DNA of 64,000 bases from Cohaesibacter celericrescens (GCF_002866925.1 NZ_PKUQ01000002.1:32925-96924), one strand, 5' to 3'. Positions 16,805-25,147 are shown, counted from the first letter of the stretch. Program-made: numbers and translations. The notes: generated by a model from the sequence alone, not told the origin.

Positions 16805-19800
16805 ATGGAATTTGCATTGAGAAAAGCGATCGATCGCACTGGTACCGTGCTGGCCATATGTGCTTGCTCGGTTTTCGCCACGCATGCGACGCTCAGCCCG
16901 GCCTTTGCCGAAAACCGGATAATGGGTCCGGCCAAGGGTCGCTTCGCGCAACAGCTCCCCACCCCGCGTTGCGATGGTTTTGAAGACTATATGAGGGACG
17001 CTGGCAATTTTGTGGTTGACGGTGTCGAATATCTTGGCGAGAAAACCATCAAATCAACCATTGGGATGGGAAAGCTGCTTGCCGGCAATCCCTCTGCTCT
17101 GATCGATGAAATTGACGGCACTTTCAAAGATTTAGGAACAGCTGCCGCGACATTATCAAAATACACGCCGTTGGCTTTGATCAGCGTTATCGTCGATGAA
17201 TTACCCCCCGGTGGCTTTACCAGTTTTTTGAAGTCCGGTGTTCGATTTCAGGATCAATTGCGAGAAGGTGTAGCCATGGGAATGGCGCAGAATCTCAATC
17301 CGCTCAAACAAGTGAGAACCATCTATAGTGATGGCACAGAAGTCTTTGGCGATATTGGCAAGGTGTTGATCAATCTCGATGACCCTTTGGCAGCGGGTAA
17401 CGAGTTTTTGAAACTCAATCAGAAATGGACCGGTGCTGGTGCACTGACCTATATGTTGACCGAAAAAGACCCCATGACAGGCCTGAAAAAAGCCCTGAAT
17501 GCCATGCACCGACAGATCGAGTTGGTGACCAACCACGCCGGACCAAACGGCAAGGTCGCGTCGGCTGTTTTTGACTATGCTATGGGGGAGAGCAAGAAGC
17601 TTATCAACAAGATCCCCGACCCAAAGGACAAACAGGTTGCGGCGCTTCTGGCAGCTACGTTTGCAACGACATTCAAGCAAACCCTCAAGGATCCCAATTA
17701 CAAGCGCAATGGCTACAATGTCTCACGCCATCCTTTCTATTTCGCCGACATCAGAGAGCTTCCCACCGAATGGATGGGCAACGACCACAATTCAGGCGGC
17801 AAATACGATTGGGGCATGGATCGCGCCAGAGTCGAAGACTATCCCGGTTGCATAAGTCTGGGTGACTATGCATATACCGACAAACACAGGAAAACGATTC
17901 CGGCCGTTTGTGGTGTCGAAAATGGGCGCAACAAATGGTGGTCACGGCCAATAGACTACAAGCTGGTCTGGGGTGACAATTGCAGCGGCGGGACTCATGA
18001 TCGAAGCGTTTGGCAACCGGTTTGCAAACAAGGTTATATAAGCGTTGGTTTTGTCGCAGGGCGTGGTTCGTGGAAAAAACCAAAACCCAACCGGATCGCT
18101 TGCGTCAAGAACGACCCGCATTTGTTCACGGTTGTGAATGGCATATCCGCGGGTCTCAAATTCACCGCGAATGACAAGAATTCTGGAGCTAAATTTGATA
18201 TCACCACATATGACCGCACATTTGAAGGTCTTAAGCTAACCCACGCTGTGCCATTCGCTCGGAATAAAGGCGATCAGCGTTTCGTACAGTCGTTGCGCGT
18301 TGCTGTAGTCGTTCCCGGAATTGCTCCCAGTGGTAAAAACTCTCATTGCGCCCAGTTTTATGCTGAATCGGGTTACCGCGGACGAACAACACGGGTTTGC
18401 GCCACAGGTCGACGGAACTATAAAAAAAGCCTCGCTGGCGGCAATGGACAAATGCGTCGCGGGTTCAAGTCCTTCCATTGCGGCTTGGGTGTCGCTGCGC
18501 TGAAATTCTATAAAGGCAGCAGAGACCAGAACCCTCGCATCAGGCCTTGCGATATTTCAAACAGCAACAGGATACCGTTGGCTGATTACAGAGGGATCAC
18601 CCATGTCGAAGTGTTGGCACACTATTTCGATCCGGACGATCCCAAGCGTGAGTTTTTCTCACCTGAGCATCAGCAGGTTCGTTTGGAGCTTGAAAAAGCG
18701 TGCAACACCGGCACCAATCCCCAAGCCTGTTTGAATTTGGCCCAGAGCTCAACCCGTCGTCATGATTGGACACAGGCATACGGCGCCATCGATGCGGTAA
18801 GACGATTTGGACTGGCCTGCGAAGGCAATGTCAAAGGGGCGTGCAAGGCGTATAGACAGACCGCCAGCAGTCTTTGTAAGGCAGGCGAAAGCAAAGCCTG
18901 TGGTCTCAGTCAGAATGCCGACAGGCTCACCCAATTGACCGGACTTCGTGCCGATCTGGATGCCAAACGCCTTGCCTGCAATGCAGGGTCGCCCCAGTCT
19001 TGCGCCGACTTTGGCCAAAGCCTTTTCAGGATCGGTGGGGCCTCTGTTCAAGGTGGTACAAACCAGCCGCCCGAGTGGACAGAAGGGGGCGCTGTTTATC
19101 AAAAATTGTGCGATGCCAATTTCAATGACAGTTGCCAACAGCTCAAGCAATTGGCTGGCAATATGTGCATTAGCAAAATGGGCAAGGGCTGCACAATCAC
19201 CGGACAATTCCGGATCAAAGATGCGCCCAAGGGCTATGAAGCAGCCAACAGGAAGGCCGCCATCAAGGACTATGAAAAGGGCTGCAATTGGGGTGATGAA
19301 GAAGGCTGTCAGGAATTCGCCCGAACACGGGTTCAGGATGCCTACAGCGATCCTAAATCTTCCAAACGCCGGCTTGCTGCGCTACAGGGCGCCAACCAGT
19401 CAACCCTAGACGGCACGCAGTCCAAAACGCCCACGAACAATCGCGCCAAGGACAGCGCTGTTCAAACGTTGCTTGAAAGTTGTCAACGGGGAAACCAGAG
19501 ATCTTGCGATATGCACGAGGGCTATTTGGGGGAATTGAATTCCGAACTACAGAGCGACTATTTCAAGTGCGTCGGATTGGGTGAGACCAAGTCTTGCACT
19601 GCATATGGCATTGCCGTTGAAGGGGCCGAGAAAGGAACCATCACCAAAAATCCGGTCTCAACAAAAGATGGAAGCTCCACCTATTTTTATAAAGAAGCGT
19701 GCCAGGGGGTGTTTGTATCCGGGGCCATGACCAAAGGAGACGGCGAAGCCTGCATGATCCTTGGCAATAAGACCCTGAGTGGCGAAGATGGAACGCCTGC

Positions 19801-22009
19801 CAACAAAAGGGAAGCAAACTCAATTGGCAATTTTGTATTGGGTTGCGAAACACTGGGGCATGCTGAAAGCTGTCTGATGGCTGCGAAAGTGATTGTCGGG
19901 CCAACAATGCCGCAATCGCAAAAATACTATGCGGTCATCTATGAAAGGAAGGCTTGTGAAGCTGGCAGCCAATCAGCTTGTGACATGTTGCTGGCAAGAA
20001 CTGTGGACCTGAACAATGCAGGACAAAAGCCCGGAGACACCCGCGCGACCGCGGAGTCTTGTGCCCTTCGGACCACATTCACTGATTTTGATGCCTCAAG
20101 CCAGTTGGATCTGGAACCGGGCAAGCTGAAAACCAAGTTTTCAAACTCCGGATCAAGCCCGTTGACCCTGAAATTCCGTGTGAACCAGTCAACCGAGAGC
20201 GAATGGGCGATCATTCAGCCGCGTGAGTCAATCGAGATCGAGGATTATAAAAACAGGACTTACGTCTTGCTGGATGCGAACCAACAATGCGTTGGTGCGG
20301 CCAAGCTGGTCAGTGACAACCAGCACCTTACCTATGCAGCTGCCGCAGATGTCGTTCATCAGACCGCCCCCAACGGCAATTCTGGCAAATCCGCCAACAA
20401 CACAGCACCGGTTAAGCCGCCCAAATCAGGGGCAATTAAGGTAACGCTGGATGCCGCACAGAATTGCCATTTGCACGGATCTCTGGCCTCAAACGACACG
20501 GGTGTTGCTGCAATGACCACGTTTGAAAACACTGGCATGGAGCCGCTGTATGTCTACTGGTTGGATGAAAAAGGCCAAGACTCCGATTACCAACGCACGG
20601 GCAATGCACTGGCCATTGTCGAGCCGGGGACAGCAACGTCAATTCAAACAGGTATAGGATTGGCTTATTCCGTGTTCTCTACTGCGAATGGACAAACCAA
20701 TTGTGTGGGCATCACATCGATAGAAGATGTCAACACGCATGTCACAATGAACGGCGATAATGGCACCGTGAACGCCAACACTCCAGCCAATACGACTGGC
20801 AAGGTAGCCAATCAAAACAACCCTTCAATCACGGGCGTATCCGGCGCCCAGCAGCTTGGGTCTTGCGCACAAAACGGAACGATGGTGTCCGCCAGCACGG
20901 GAGATCCGGCGAATATGACGCTCACCAACACGGGTGCAGACGATCTTTATGTCTACTGGATCAATCAAAATGGGGATCATGGTGACTACAACGGCGACAA
21001 TACGCCTATCAGTCTCGTGGCGGCGGGTCATTCGGCTGAATTGCAGGTCCAAATCGGCGATGCCTATGCGGTCTATGACGCCGCTTCCAATTGCATCGGA
21101 GTGACCCCCCAGTTGAGTGCGGCCAGTGCCTTTACAGCCAGCAGTGCTGCTGGCAGTGCCAATAGCCAGTCAAAGACTCCTCAACCGACGGCTGCCCCGC
21201 AAGACACCGCGACGCTCAACCAGACCCAGCCAACTGCCAATCAAGCGGGCAATCAAGACCAACTGACCATTGGAACGGGAAACAGCTGCAAAATGCGCGG
21301 CTCTGTTGTCTCCGAACTTTCTGGGCAAAGCGCGTCGGTGTCTTTTGCCAACAATGGTTCCGAGACGATTTATGTTTATTGGCTGGATGAAAACGGAACT
21401 GACACTGACTATGATTATTCGGGAAATCCGGTGGCGGCCATTGCACCGGGCGACAGTCAAACCCTCAAAGCAAGTGTCGGTTTTGCCTATTCGATCTTTT
21501 CAAATGTCAACGGCCAGATCGAATGTGTCGGTGTTACTCAACTAAAAAGTACTGATACGCTGGTTTCCGTGATCGCTGGCGGAAATACTCATACCGCTGA
21601 TGATGACGAAATTTTGACCCCATCTCAAGATTCACAGCAAGATCAAAGTGATGCAAATATCAGTGACAACCTAGCGCACTTAACGCTGCGGTCAGGCGAG
21701 AATTGTCATTACCGTGGCAGCGTGGATTCCAGCGATGCAGGCAACGAAGCGCAAGTCTCATTTACCAATCGGGGGGCTGATGTCGCGTATGTGTATTGGG
21801 TGGATGAAAGTGGTGCCGAGACGGATTATGACTACTCGGGCAATCCACTGGCCGCCATCGAACCGGGCGGCTCACAGGCTTTTGAGTCCAGAGAAGGATT
21901 TATCTATTCGGCTTTCTCAGTGGTCAATGGCGAGACCGTTTGCATCGGGATGACTGAAGTCGAGGCTCCGTCGGTATCCATTGAAATTTATGACACTGAT
22001 GGCAATTAG
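16805..22009 (+). CDS. Giant secreted multidomain protein: beta-prism/Vps62-like, Cys-paired Sel1/Hcp-like repeats, tandem VHL-beta-like repeats
   Basis: 1734 residues from the ATG at 16805, which follows a GGTGGGGGAG ribosome-binding site; a longer frame upstream lacks one. A signal peptide ends at about residue 35 (LSPAFA). Residues 40-310 are mostly helical and unrecognised. About 320-480 hold three repeats of the pattern NDxxSGGKxD...GxxSLG (NDHNSGGKYDWGMD, GDNCSGGTHDRSVWQPV, NDKNSGAKFDITTYD), like Vps62/DUF946 beta-prism proteins. About 515-570 has CAQFYAESGYRGR and AALKFYKG, suggestive of a beta/gamma-crystallin module. About 630-1070 contains some twelve C-x(7,8)-C pairs (CKAGESKAC, CNAGSPQSC, CEAGSQSAC), like Sel1/Hcp repeats. 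About 1085-1734 holds one weak and four clear 85-residue modules with YVYWLDENG, a Tyr/Pro-Gly segment and flanking Cys, resembling the pVHL beta domain. IS relics flank it on both sides. Function unknown; binding or adhesion outside the cell is an inference. Confidence 0.85.
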   Translation: MEFALRKAIDRTGTVLAICACSVFATHATLSPAFAENRIMGPAKGRFAQQLPTPRCDGFEDYMRDAGNFVVDGVEYLGEKTIKSTIGMGKLLAGNPSALIDEIDGTFKDLGTAAATLSKYTPLALISVIVDELPPGGFTSFLKSGVRFQDQLREGVAMGMAQNLNPLKQVRTIYSDGTEVFGDIGKVLINLDDPLAAGNEFLKLNQKWTGAGALTYMLTEKDPMTGLKKALNAMHRQIELVTNHAGPNGKVASAVFDYAMGESKKLINKIPDPKDKQVAALLAATFATTFKQTLKDPNYKRNGYNVSRHPFYFADIRELPTEWMGNDHNSGGKYDWGMDRARVEDYPGCISLGDYAYTDKHRKTIPAVCGVENGRNKWWSRPIDYKLVWGDNCSGGTHDRSVWQPVCKQGYISVGFVAGRGSWKKPKPNRIACVKNDPHLFTVVNGISAGLKFTANDKNSGAKFDITTYDRTFEGLKLTHAVPFARNKGDQRFVQSLRVAVVVPGIAPSGKNSHCAQFYAESGYRGRTTRVCATGRRNYKKSLAGGNGQMRRGFKSFHCGLGVAALKFYKGSRDQNPRIRPCDISNSNRIPLADYRGITHVEVLAHYFDPDDPKREFFSPEHQQVRLELEKACNTGTNPQACLNLAQSSTRRHDWTQAYGAIDAVRRFGLACEGNVKGACKAYRQTASSLCKAGESKACGLSQNADRLTQLTGLRADLDAKRLACNAGSPQSCADFGQSLFRIGGASVQGGTNQPPEWTEGGAVYQKLCDANFNDSCQQLKQLAGNMCISKMGKGCTITGQFRIKDAPKGYEAANRKAAIKDYEKGCNWGDEEGCQEFARTRVQDAYSDPKSSKRRLAALQGANQSTLDGTQSKTPTNNRAKDSAVQTLLESCQRGNQRSCDMHEGYLGELNSELQSDYFKCVGLGETKSCTAYGIAVEGAEKGTITKNPVSTKDGSSTYFYKEACQGVFVSGAMTKGDGEACMILGNKTLSGEDGTPANKREANSIGNFVLGCETLGHAESCLMAAKVIVGPTMPQSQKYYAVIYERKACEAGSQSACDMLLARTVDLNNAGQKPGDTRATAESCALRTTFTDFDASSQLDLEPGKLKTKFSNSGSSPLTLKFRVNQSTESEWAIIQPRESIEIEDYKNRTYVLLDANQQCVGAAKLVSDNQHLTYAAAADVVHQTAPNGNSGKSANNTAPVKPPKSGAIKVTLDAAQNCHLHGSLASNDTGVAAMTTFENTGMEPLYVYWLDEKGQDSDYQRTGNALAIVEPGTATSIQTGIGLAYSVFSTANGQTNCVGITSIEDVNTHVTMNGDNGTVNANTPANTTGKVANQNNPSITGVSGAQQLGSCAQNGTMVSASTGDPANMTLTNTGADDLYVYWINQNGDHGDYNGDNTPISLVAAGHSAELQVQIGDAYAVYDAASNCIGVTPQLSAASAFTASSAAGSANSQSKTPQPTAAPQDTATLNQTQPTANQAGNQDQLTIGTGNSCKMRGSVVSELSGQSASVSFANNGSETIYVYWLDENGTDTDYDYSGNPVAAIAPGDSQTLKASVGFAYSIFSNVNGQIECVGVTQLKSTDTLVSVIAGGNTHTADDDEILTPSQDSQQDQSDANISDNLAHLTLRSGENCHYRGSVDSSDAGNEAQVSFTNRGADVAYVYWVDESGAETDYDYSGNPLAAIEPGGSQAFESREGFIYSAFSVVNGETVCIGMTEVEAPSVSIEIYDTDGN
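20463..21960 (+). repeat. Four clear tandem coding repeats (VHL-beta-like modules)
   Basis: The modules begin at about 20463, 20862, 21286 and 21703 and each encodes about 85 residues. Each opens with a Cys (CHLHGS, CAQNGT, CKMRGS, CHYRGS), contains LYVYWLDEKG, LYVYWINQNG, IYVYWLDENG or AYVYWVDESG, and closes with CVGIT, CIGVT, CVGVT or CIGMT. Thr/Ala/Asn/Gln-rich linkers of 40-60 residues separate them. A more diverged fifth copy starts at about 20058. The last two are the most alike (both have TDYDYSGNP), indicating recent duplication. Confidence 0.85.
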
Positions 22010-22300
22010 ATTTTTTAGTGAAGCAACCAAGATAATTTCTAACAGGCAGGTGTATACCCATTTGTTATGAACGTCTGGAATTTTGTGTTGCATCGATCCG
22101 TTCTGTCCGCCCCGCATTGTTTAAGTTTGGTATGGCTCAAATGCTGCATCATTTGCGAATGGCCGGTAATGGGATGTTGCGACGCGGTGTCTATTGGTCT
22201 GCGAACGTCGGCTCAGGGCCGTCTATTCTAATTGGATTTACATCTGATTAGCCAGCATAGCATTGTCAGATAAACCTAGATCTAACCCAAGAGGTCCATC

Positions 22301-22730
22301 GGCACTGTCTGGTATACCGCATAAAGATCGTGGTGCCACTCAGTAAGAGTGGCGTTGTCGGTTCAACTTGAAGTTTTTCTATACCCCAAAATTAATTTTC
22401 CTGATTGCAATTAATGTAGATTGAAGAATGAATGGCAACGAATTTCTGCAAAGGTCGCATTTGACTGAAACGTATCATCGCCTATTCCCTTAGCCAGAAC
22501 GGAAGGTGCAAATTCTTAGCCCTGTTGTTCCGCCAGCGACCAGTTTCCTGTCGATCAATGTTGCCTTTCTCATTCATCGCAGCGCAGTAGGATCGTAACT
22601 TGTCTGCTACTATCGAAAACGGGTACCCATGGCGTTTCATAGTTTTCTGGATGAATTTCAATGCTGCCTTGCGATCGCGGTACTTGGTCACATTGGCTTC
22701 CAGTACTTAGCCTCGTAATCAAAGTGAATA
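22301..22730 (-). mobile_element. IS6-family transposase relic
   Basis: The reverse strand encodes, in two frames, VLEANVTKYRDRKAALKFI, then MKRHGYPFSIVADKLRSYCA and GRWRNNRAKNLHLPFWLRE, and after a stop MIRFSQMRPLQKFVAIHSS. These match the catalytic half of IS6/IS26-type transposases, including the D of the DDE triad (normally TDGLRSY, here ADKLRSY) and the NNRAENSHLP region (here NNRAKNLHLP). At least one frameshift and one nonsense codon are present, and the N-terminal third is missing, cut by the next element at 22731. GGCACTGTCTGG at 22301 may be the element's terminus. Inactive. Confidence 0.72.
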
Positions 22731-22754
22731 GCCCCTAGAATTGTAGACACCTTG
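22731..22754 (+). repeat. Left terminal inverted repeat of the IS3 deletion derivative
   Basis: Twenty-four bases starting GCCCCTAGAATTG. They are the exact reverse complement of 23298-23321. Confidence 0.9.
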
Positions 22755-23297
22755 GTGCTTCAAATTTTCTGTCGCTCGTATTCTATGGGCGACAGCATTA
22801 TCATGGCAATTGCCACGTCTGCTCATGCTGTGTTCCATATTGTGTTGACGAAGGAATGCAGCCCAATCGATGTTTGTAAATTGCTCAAGGGCTGCTTCAG
22901 TCAGGAATAGAAACCAATGGGATGGATGGACAAGCACCGCTACATAGTGCGGGTTCTGGAGCATTCGGCCGATGCTGGGCGACGAAGGCGTACTTCATTT
23001 TACATCCTTTGCGAAGTTCACCGTTATCCTTTTTAGAATATCTCGCTCCTGGGTGACCCTAGCCAGTTCCTGCTTCAGGCGTCTAATCTCGATAGCTTGC
23101 GCATCGGTCGCCTTGATCTCTGGGCTTGCCATACCGCTTCTTCCACGCATAAAGCGAGCGGGTGCTATCACCGAGACGATGCGATACATATGCGACGGAG
23201 TACCCGCGTTCGGTGATTTGTTTTATCGCCTCAATCTTGAATTCTTCTGTGAAATGCAAATTGGGCATCATAGTCTCCTTGCCTCATTTTCAGGGGA

Positions 23298-23321
23298 CAA
23301 GGTGTCTACAATTCTAGGGGC
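23298..23321 (-). repeat. Right terminal inverted repeat of the IS3 deletion derivative
   Basis: Twenty-four bases ending CAATTCTAGGGGC. They are the exact reverse complement of 22731-22754. Confidence 0.9.
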
Positions 23322-23481
23322 AATTCAAGGAGCCTTCATCGAGCAGGCCTTCGGCAAACTCAAGAGCTTCAAACGCGTTGCCCTCAGGCGCGAGAAAACC
23401 CAACAGAAATGCAGGTCAATCATCTCGCTCGCAGCCGTATTCATCTTGAACAAATCCGTCCACACCGCCTATGGTTTCTGA
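23322..23481 (+). mobile_element. IS5-family transposase C-terminal relic
   Basis: The forward frame reads AFIEQAFGKLKSFKRVALRR, then KTQQKCRSIISLAAVFIL and a stop at 23479-23481. EQAFGKLK...RR is the conserved DDE(E) region near the end of IS5-type transposases, with the tail typical for that group. Everything upstream is replaced by the IS3 derivative that ends at 23321. Inactive fragment. The 23482-23598 stretch after it shows no recognisable content. Confidence 0.65.
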
Positions 23482-23598
23482 GGACTCGTGCTAGCCCACA
23501 ATTATGCTTACTTACGCTTTTTGCGCATCGCCAAGATCTCTGAGCATCAGCTTTTGTCTGATGCCAATAAAAAGCAAACCATAAAGCGGCTATGCAGC

Positions 23599-24135
23599 TT
23601 AAAGGACATCCTCCTTCAACTGCTCGATAATTTCTCGCGCCCGCTCCAGATCCGTCTCCCACCATTTGCTTTTCAATATTGCAGCCCTTTGCACCTCATT
23701 AAACCGAAATCCGATCAAACGTGCTGGAGAACCAACCACAATGCCAAAATCAGGCACATCAGCATTCACAAAAGAGTTTGCTCCAACAACCGCCCCTATC
23801 CCTATGGAAACGCCCCGGCGAATGATGGCATCCACTCCCACCCATGCATCGCCACCCAAGATGCAGTCTCCTTGGGTTAACTCGACATAAGGATCATCAT
23901 AAAACAGACTACTGGTGGAGATGTTGGTCAAATGGTGCTCACCGGAACCAATCGAAACATTATTGGCAATTGAAACATAGTTGCCAATGGTCGCCTTGGT
24001 TATGTCGCTATAGTTGCCGACATAGCAGTATTTCCCCATCTGGCTATCATCGCTTATGCGAGCACTCGCACTAACTTTGGTTGACTCGTGAAAGCGCTTG
24101 CGAGACTTCTTTTTTGATCGCCAAAAAATCATTAC
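23599..24135 (-). CDS. Left-handed beta-helix (hexapeptide) acetyltransferase, CatB/WbbJ-like
   Basis: A 178-residue hexapeptide-repeat acyltransferase. Repeats of the I-G-x-x-x-x type start at STKVSASARISDD and continue through GKYCYVGNYSDITKATIGNY and VSIANNVSIGSG. The acetyl-CoA-site motif is present as GDAWVGVDAIIRRGVSIG and GAVVGANSFVNADV, with the closing VVGSPARLIGFRF. The loop SGEHHLTNIS carries the His-rich catalytic region. Such enzymes O- or N-acetylate sugars or antibiotics. The frame continues to a TTG at 24234, but the ATG at 24135 gives a natural family N-terminus and was preferred, with a weak ribosome-binding site. It stands alone among IS relics and may be a passenger gene; its substrate is unknown. 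Confidence 0.78.
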   Translation of the reverse strand, partial: VMIFWRSKKKSRKRFHESTKVSASARISDDSQMGKYCYVGNYSDITKATIGNYVSIANNVSIGSGEHHLTNISTSSLFYDDPYVELTQGDCILGGDAWVGVDAIIRRGVSIGIGAVVGANSFVNADVPDFGIVVGSPARLIGFRFNEVQRAAILKSKWWETDLERAREIIEQLKEDVL

Positions 24136-24267
24136 TGTAGGTTCCAATATCCATTCCACATCATCGCGGAAATCTTCTCTTTCGACCAGAATCCATGCTT
24201 TGATCTTATCACGCAGAACGCAATGGGCAAGCAATCCAGAGCATATTCCTCTCGACCAACCGCTAGA

Positions 24268-24600
24268 TCAGAACGGCTTGAAGCCATACCGAAAAGCGCA
24301 GGACGGGTTGGTCTTGAGGGCAAAATGCACAGCCTTCATTGTTAGCCCGCGAAGCCTGAGTCGTTTGGCTACTTGCGTGATGTGGTGGGCAAGCACTTGC
24401 CGCACTTTGGCGCTGTCAAAGAAAGATCGACTCTTCAACCCTTTAAGCAAAGCGTCAAGATCCTGTGAGACAAGCTTCCCTATGCCCTTGCGGGTTAGTA
24501 TGCGACCTATCAGATGATAATAGCGAAAGAGTGCCACCAAATCCGCCGGCGCATCCCGGTGCTGAGGCGAGCCTGTATCCCAATCGAATTCGGGCACCAT
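24268..24600 (-). pseudogene. Unassigned degraded coding remnant
   Basis: A reverse-strand frame of about 110 codons ends at 24268 and merges upstream with the IS3 left end at about 24600-24756, so its beginning is lost. It encodes LVALFRYYHLIGRILTRKGI, a helical stretch, then SRSFFDSAKVRQVLAHHITQ and VAKRLRLRGLTMKAVHFALK. The last part has a faint resemblance to the little-finger domain of Y-family DNA polymerases, but this is too weak to name. It is probably the 3' part of a gene cut by the IS. Confidence 0.25.
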
Positions 24601-24756
24601 ACGATCGCGGACCAACGGCTTTTGGTTGCCCTTCGTGATCCAAAACCACCCGTACAGCACGCTCGCGTACCTTAGCTGAATATTTGTTCGATGTTTTGCT
24701 CGTAATGCTCCATCCTGCTCAAGAGTTGGAGCCTCCGGCAATCCCGGTGCGGCTCA
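24600..24756 (-). mobile_element. IS3-family relic A': left end with OrfA N-terminus
   Basis: The terminus at 24756, read inward on the reverse strand, starts TGAGCCGCA and continues CCGGGATTGCCGGAGGCT, matching the relic A terminus at 15554 at all but about two of its first 26 positions. Inside it follows an OrfA start region encoding TSKTSNKYSAKVRERAVRVV and LDHEGQ, typical of IS3-group OrfA, after which the frame is corrupted. It is therefore the opposite end of the same IS type as relic A and lies in the same orientation. Inside about 24600 the element is lost. Confidence 0.68.
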
Positions 24757-24880
24757 ATGGCAATCTTTGAATATATCAATGGCTTCCAAAATTCGCGCCG
24801 AAGGCACTCAACATTGGGATGGAAAAGTCCCTTGGCTTTCGAAAAAATGCTGCCTAAACGCGCACTCGGAGCGGCACGAA
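24757..24880 (+). mobile_element. IS3-family OrfB C-terminal relic, forward strand
   Basis: Immediately right of the relic A' terminus the forward strand reads AIFEYINGFQNSRRRHSTLG then WKSPLAFEKM, the conserved end of IS3-group OrfB proteins. It is a different element from relic A', in opposite orientation, apparently cut by it. The following bases to 25060 contain no recognisable gene; they include scraps resembling an IS end and lead up to the terminator of the TRAP operon. Confidence 0.68.
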
Positions 24881-25061
24881 ACCGTGACAGGTTCAAATGG
24901 AAAAAGCACTGCTGCAGGACGCCCTTCACGCGGCGGCGTTGAGAATCTTGTATTTTCTTCACAGGAAAATGGAACACGTAGTATCACCTACAGACATCAG
25001 GGTGAGGACTACTACATCCGCTACACACCAGCAGAGACATCCGGTTGTTTTCAGTTTGAAA

Positions 25062-25088
25062 CAAAAACGGCCTCGCTTGCGAGACCGT
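25062..25088 (-). terminator. Terminator of the dctPQM operon
   Basis: On the reverse strand, ACGGTCTCGC pairs with GCGAGGCCGT across a 2-base turn (AA), with one internal mismatch-type pair, followed by TTTTGTTT. It lies about 60 bases past the dctM stop codon. Confidence 0.85.
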
Positions 25089-25147
25089 CATTGTTTAACG
25101 TTTGCTGATATAACAGTCACAAATGGTGTGGCTTTGTGAACGGTAGT

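Larger units (their letters stand above)
22731..23321 (-). mobile_element. IS3-family deletion derivative with perfect 24-bp terminal inverted repeats
   Basis: The termini 22731-22754 and 23298-23321 are perfect 24-bp inverted repeats containing GTAGACACCTT. Inside, the reverse strand encodes OrfA (MPNLHFTEEFKIEAIKQITE, with one frameshift after KKRYGKP, then IRRLKQELARVTQERDILKR). Then comes part of OrfB (IDWAAFLRQHNMEHSMSRRG, NCHDNAVA), joined directly to the OrfB tail ENLKHQGVYNSRGYS. The segment with the final catalytic Glu and most of OrfB is deleted, leaving about 590 bp instead of the usual 1.2 kb or so. It could be mobilised only by a transposase supplied in trans. No clear target duplication is seen at the borders. 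Confidence 0.8.

Noticed and set aside
22972..23481. 169-codon forward frame through the IS3 derivative
   Set aside because: It joins antisense IS3 sequence to the real IS5 fragment; only the last 50 or so codons (23322-23481) are meaningful.
15055..25140. Direct repeat of the tRNA-Glu 3' end as an att site
   Set aside because: No second copy of the T-arm and acceptor sequence was seen by eye within the island up to the TRAP operon.
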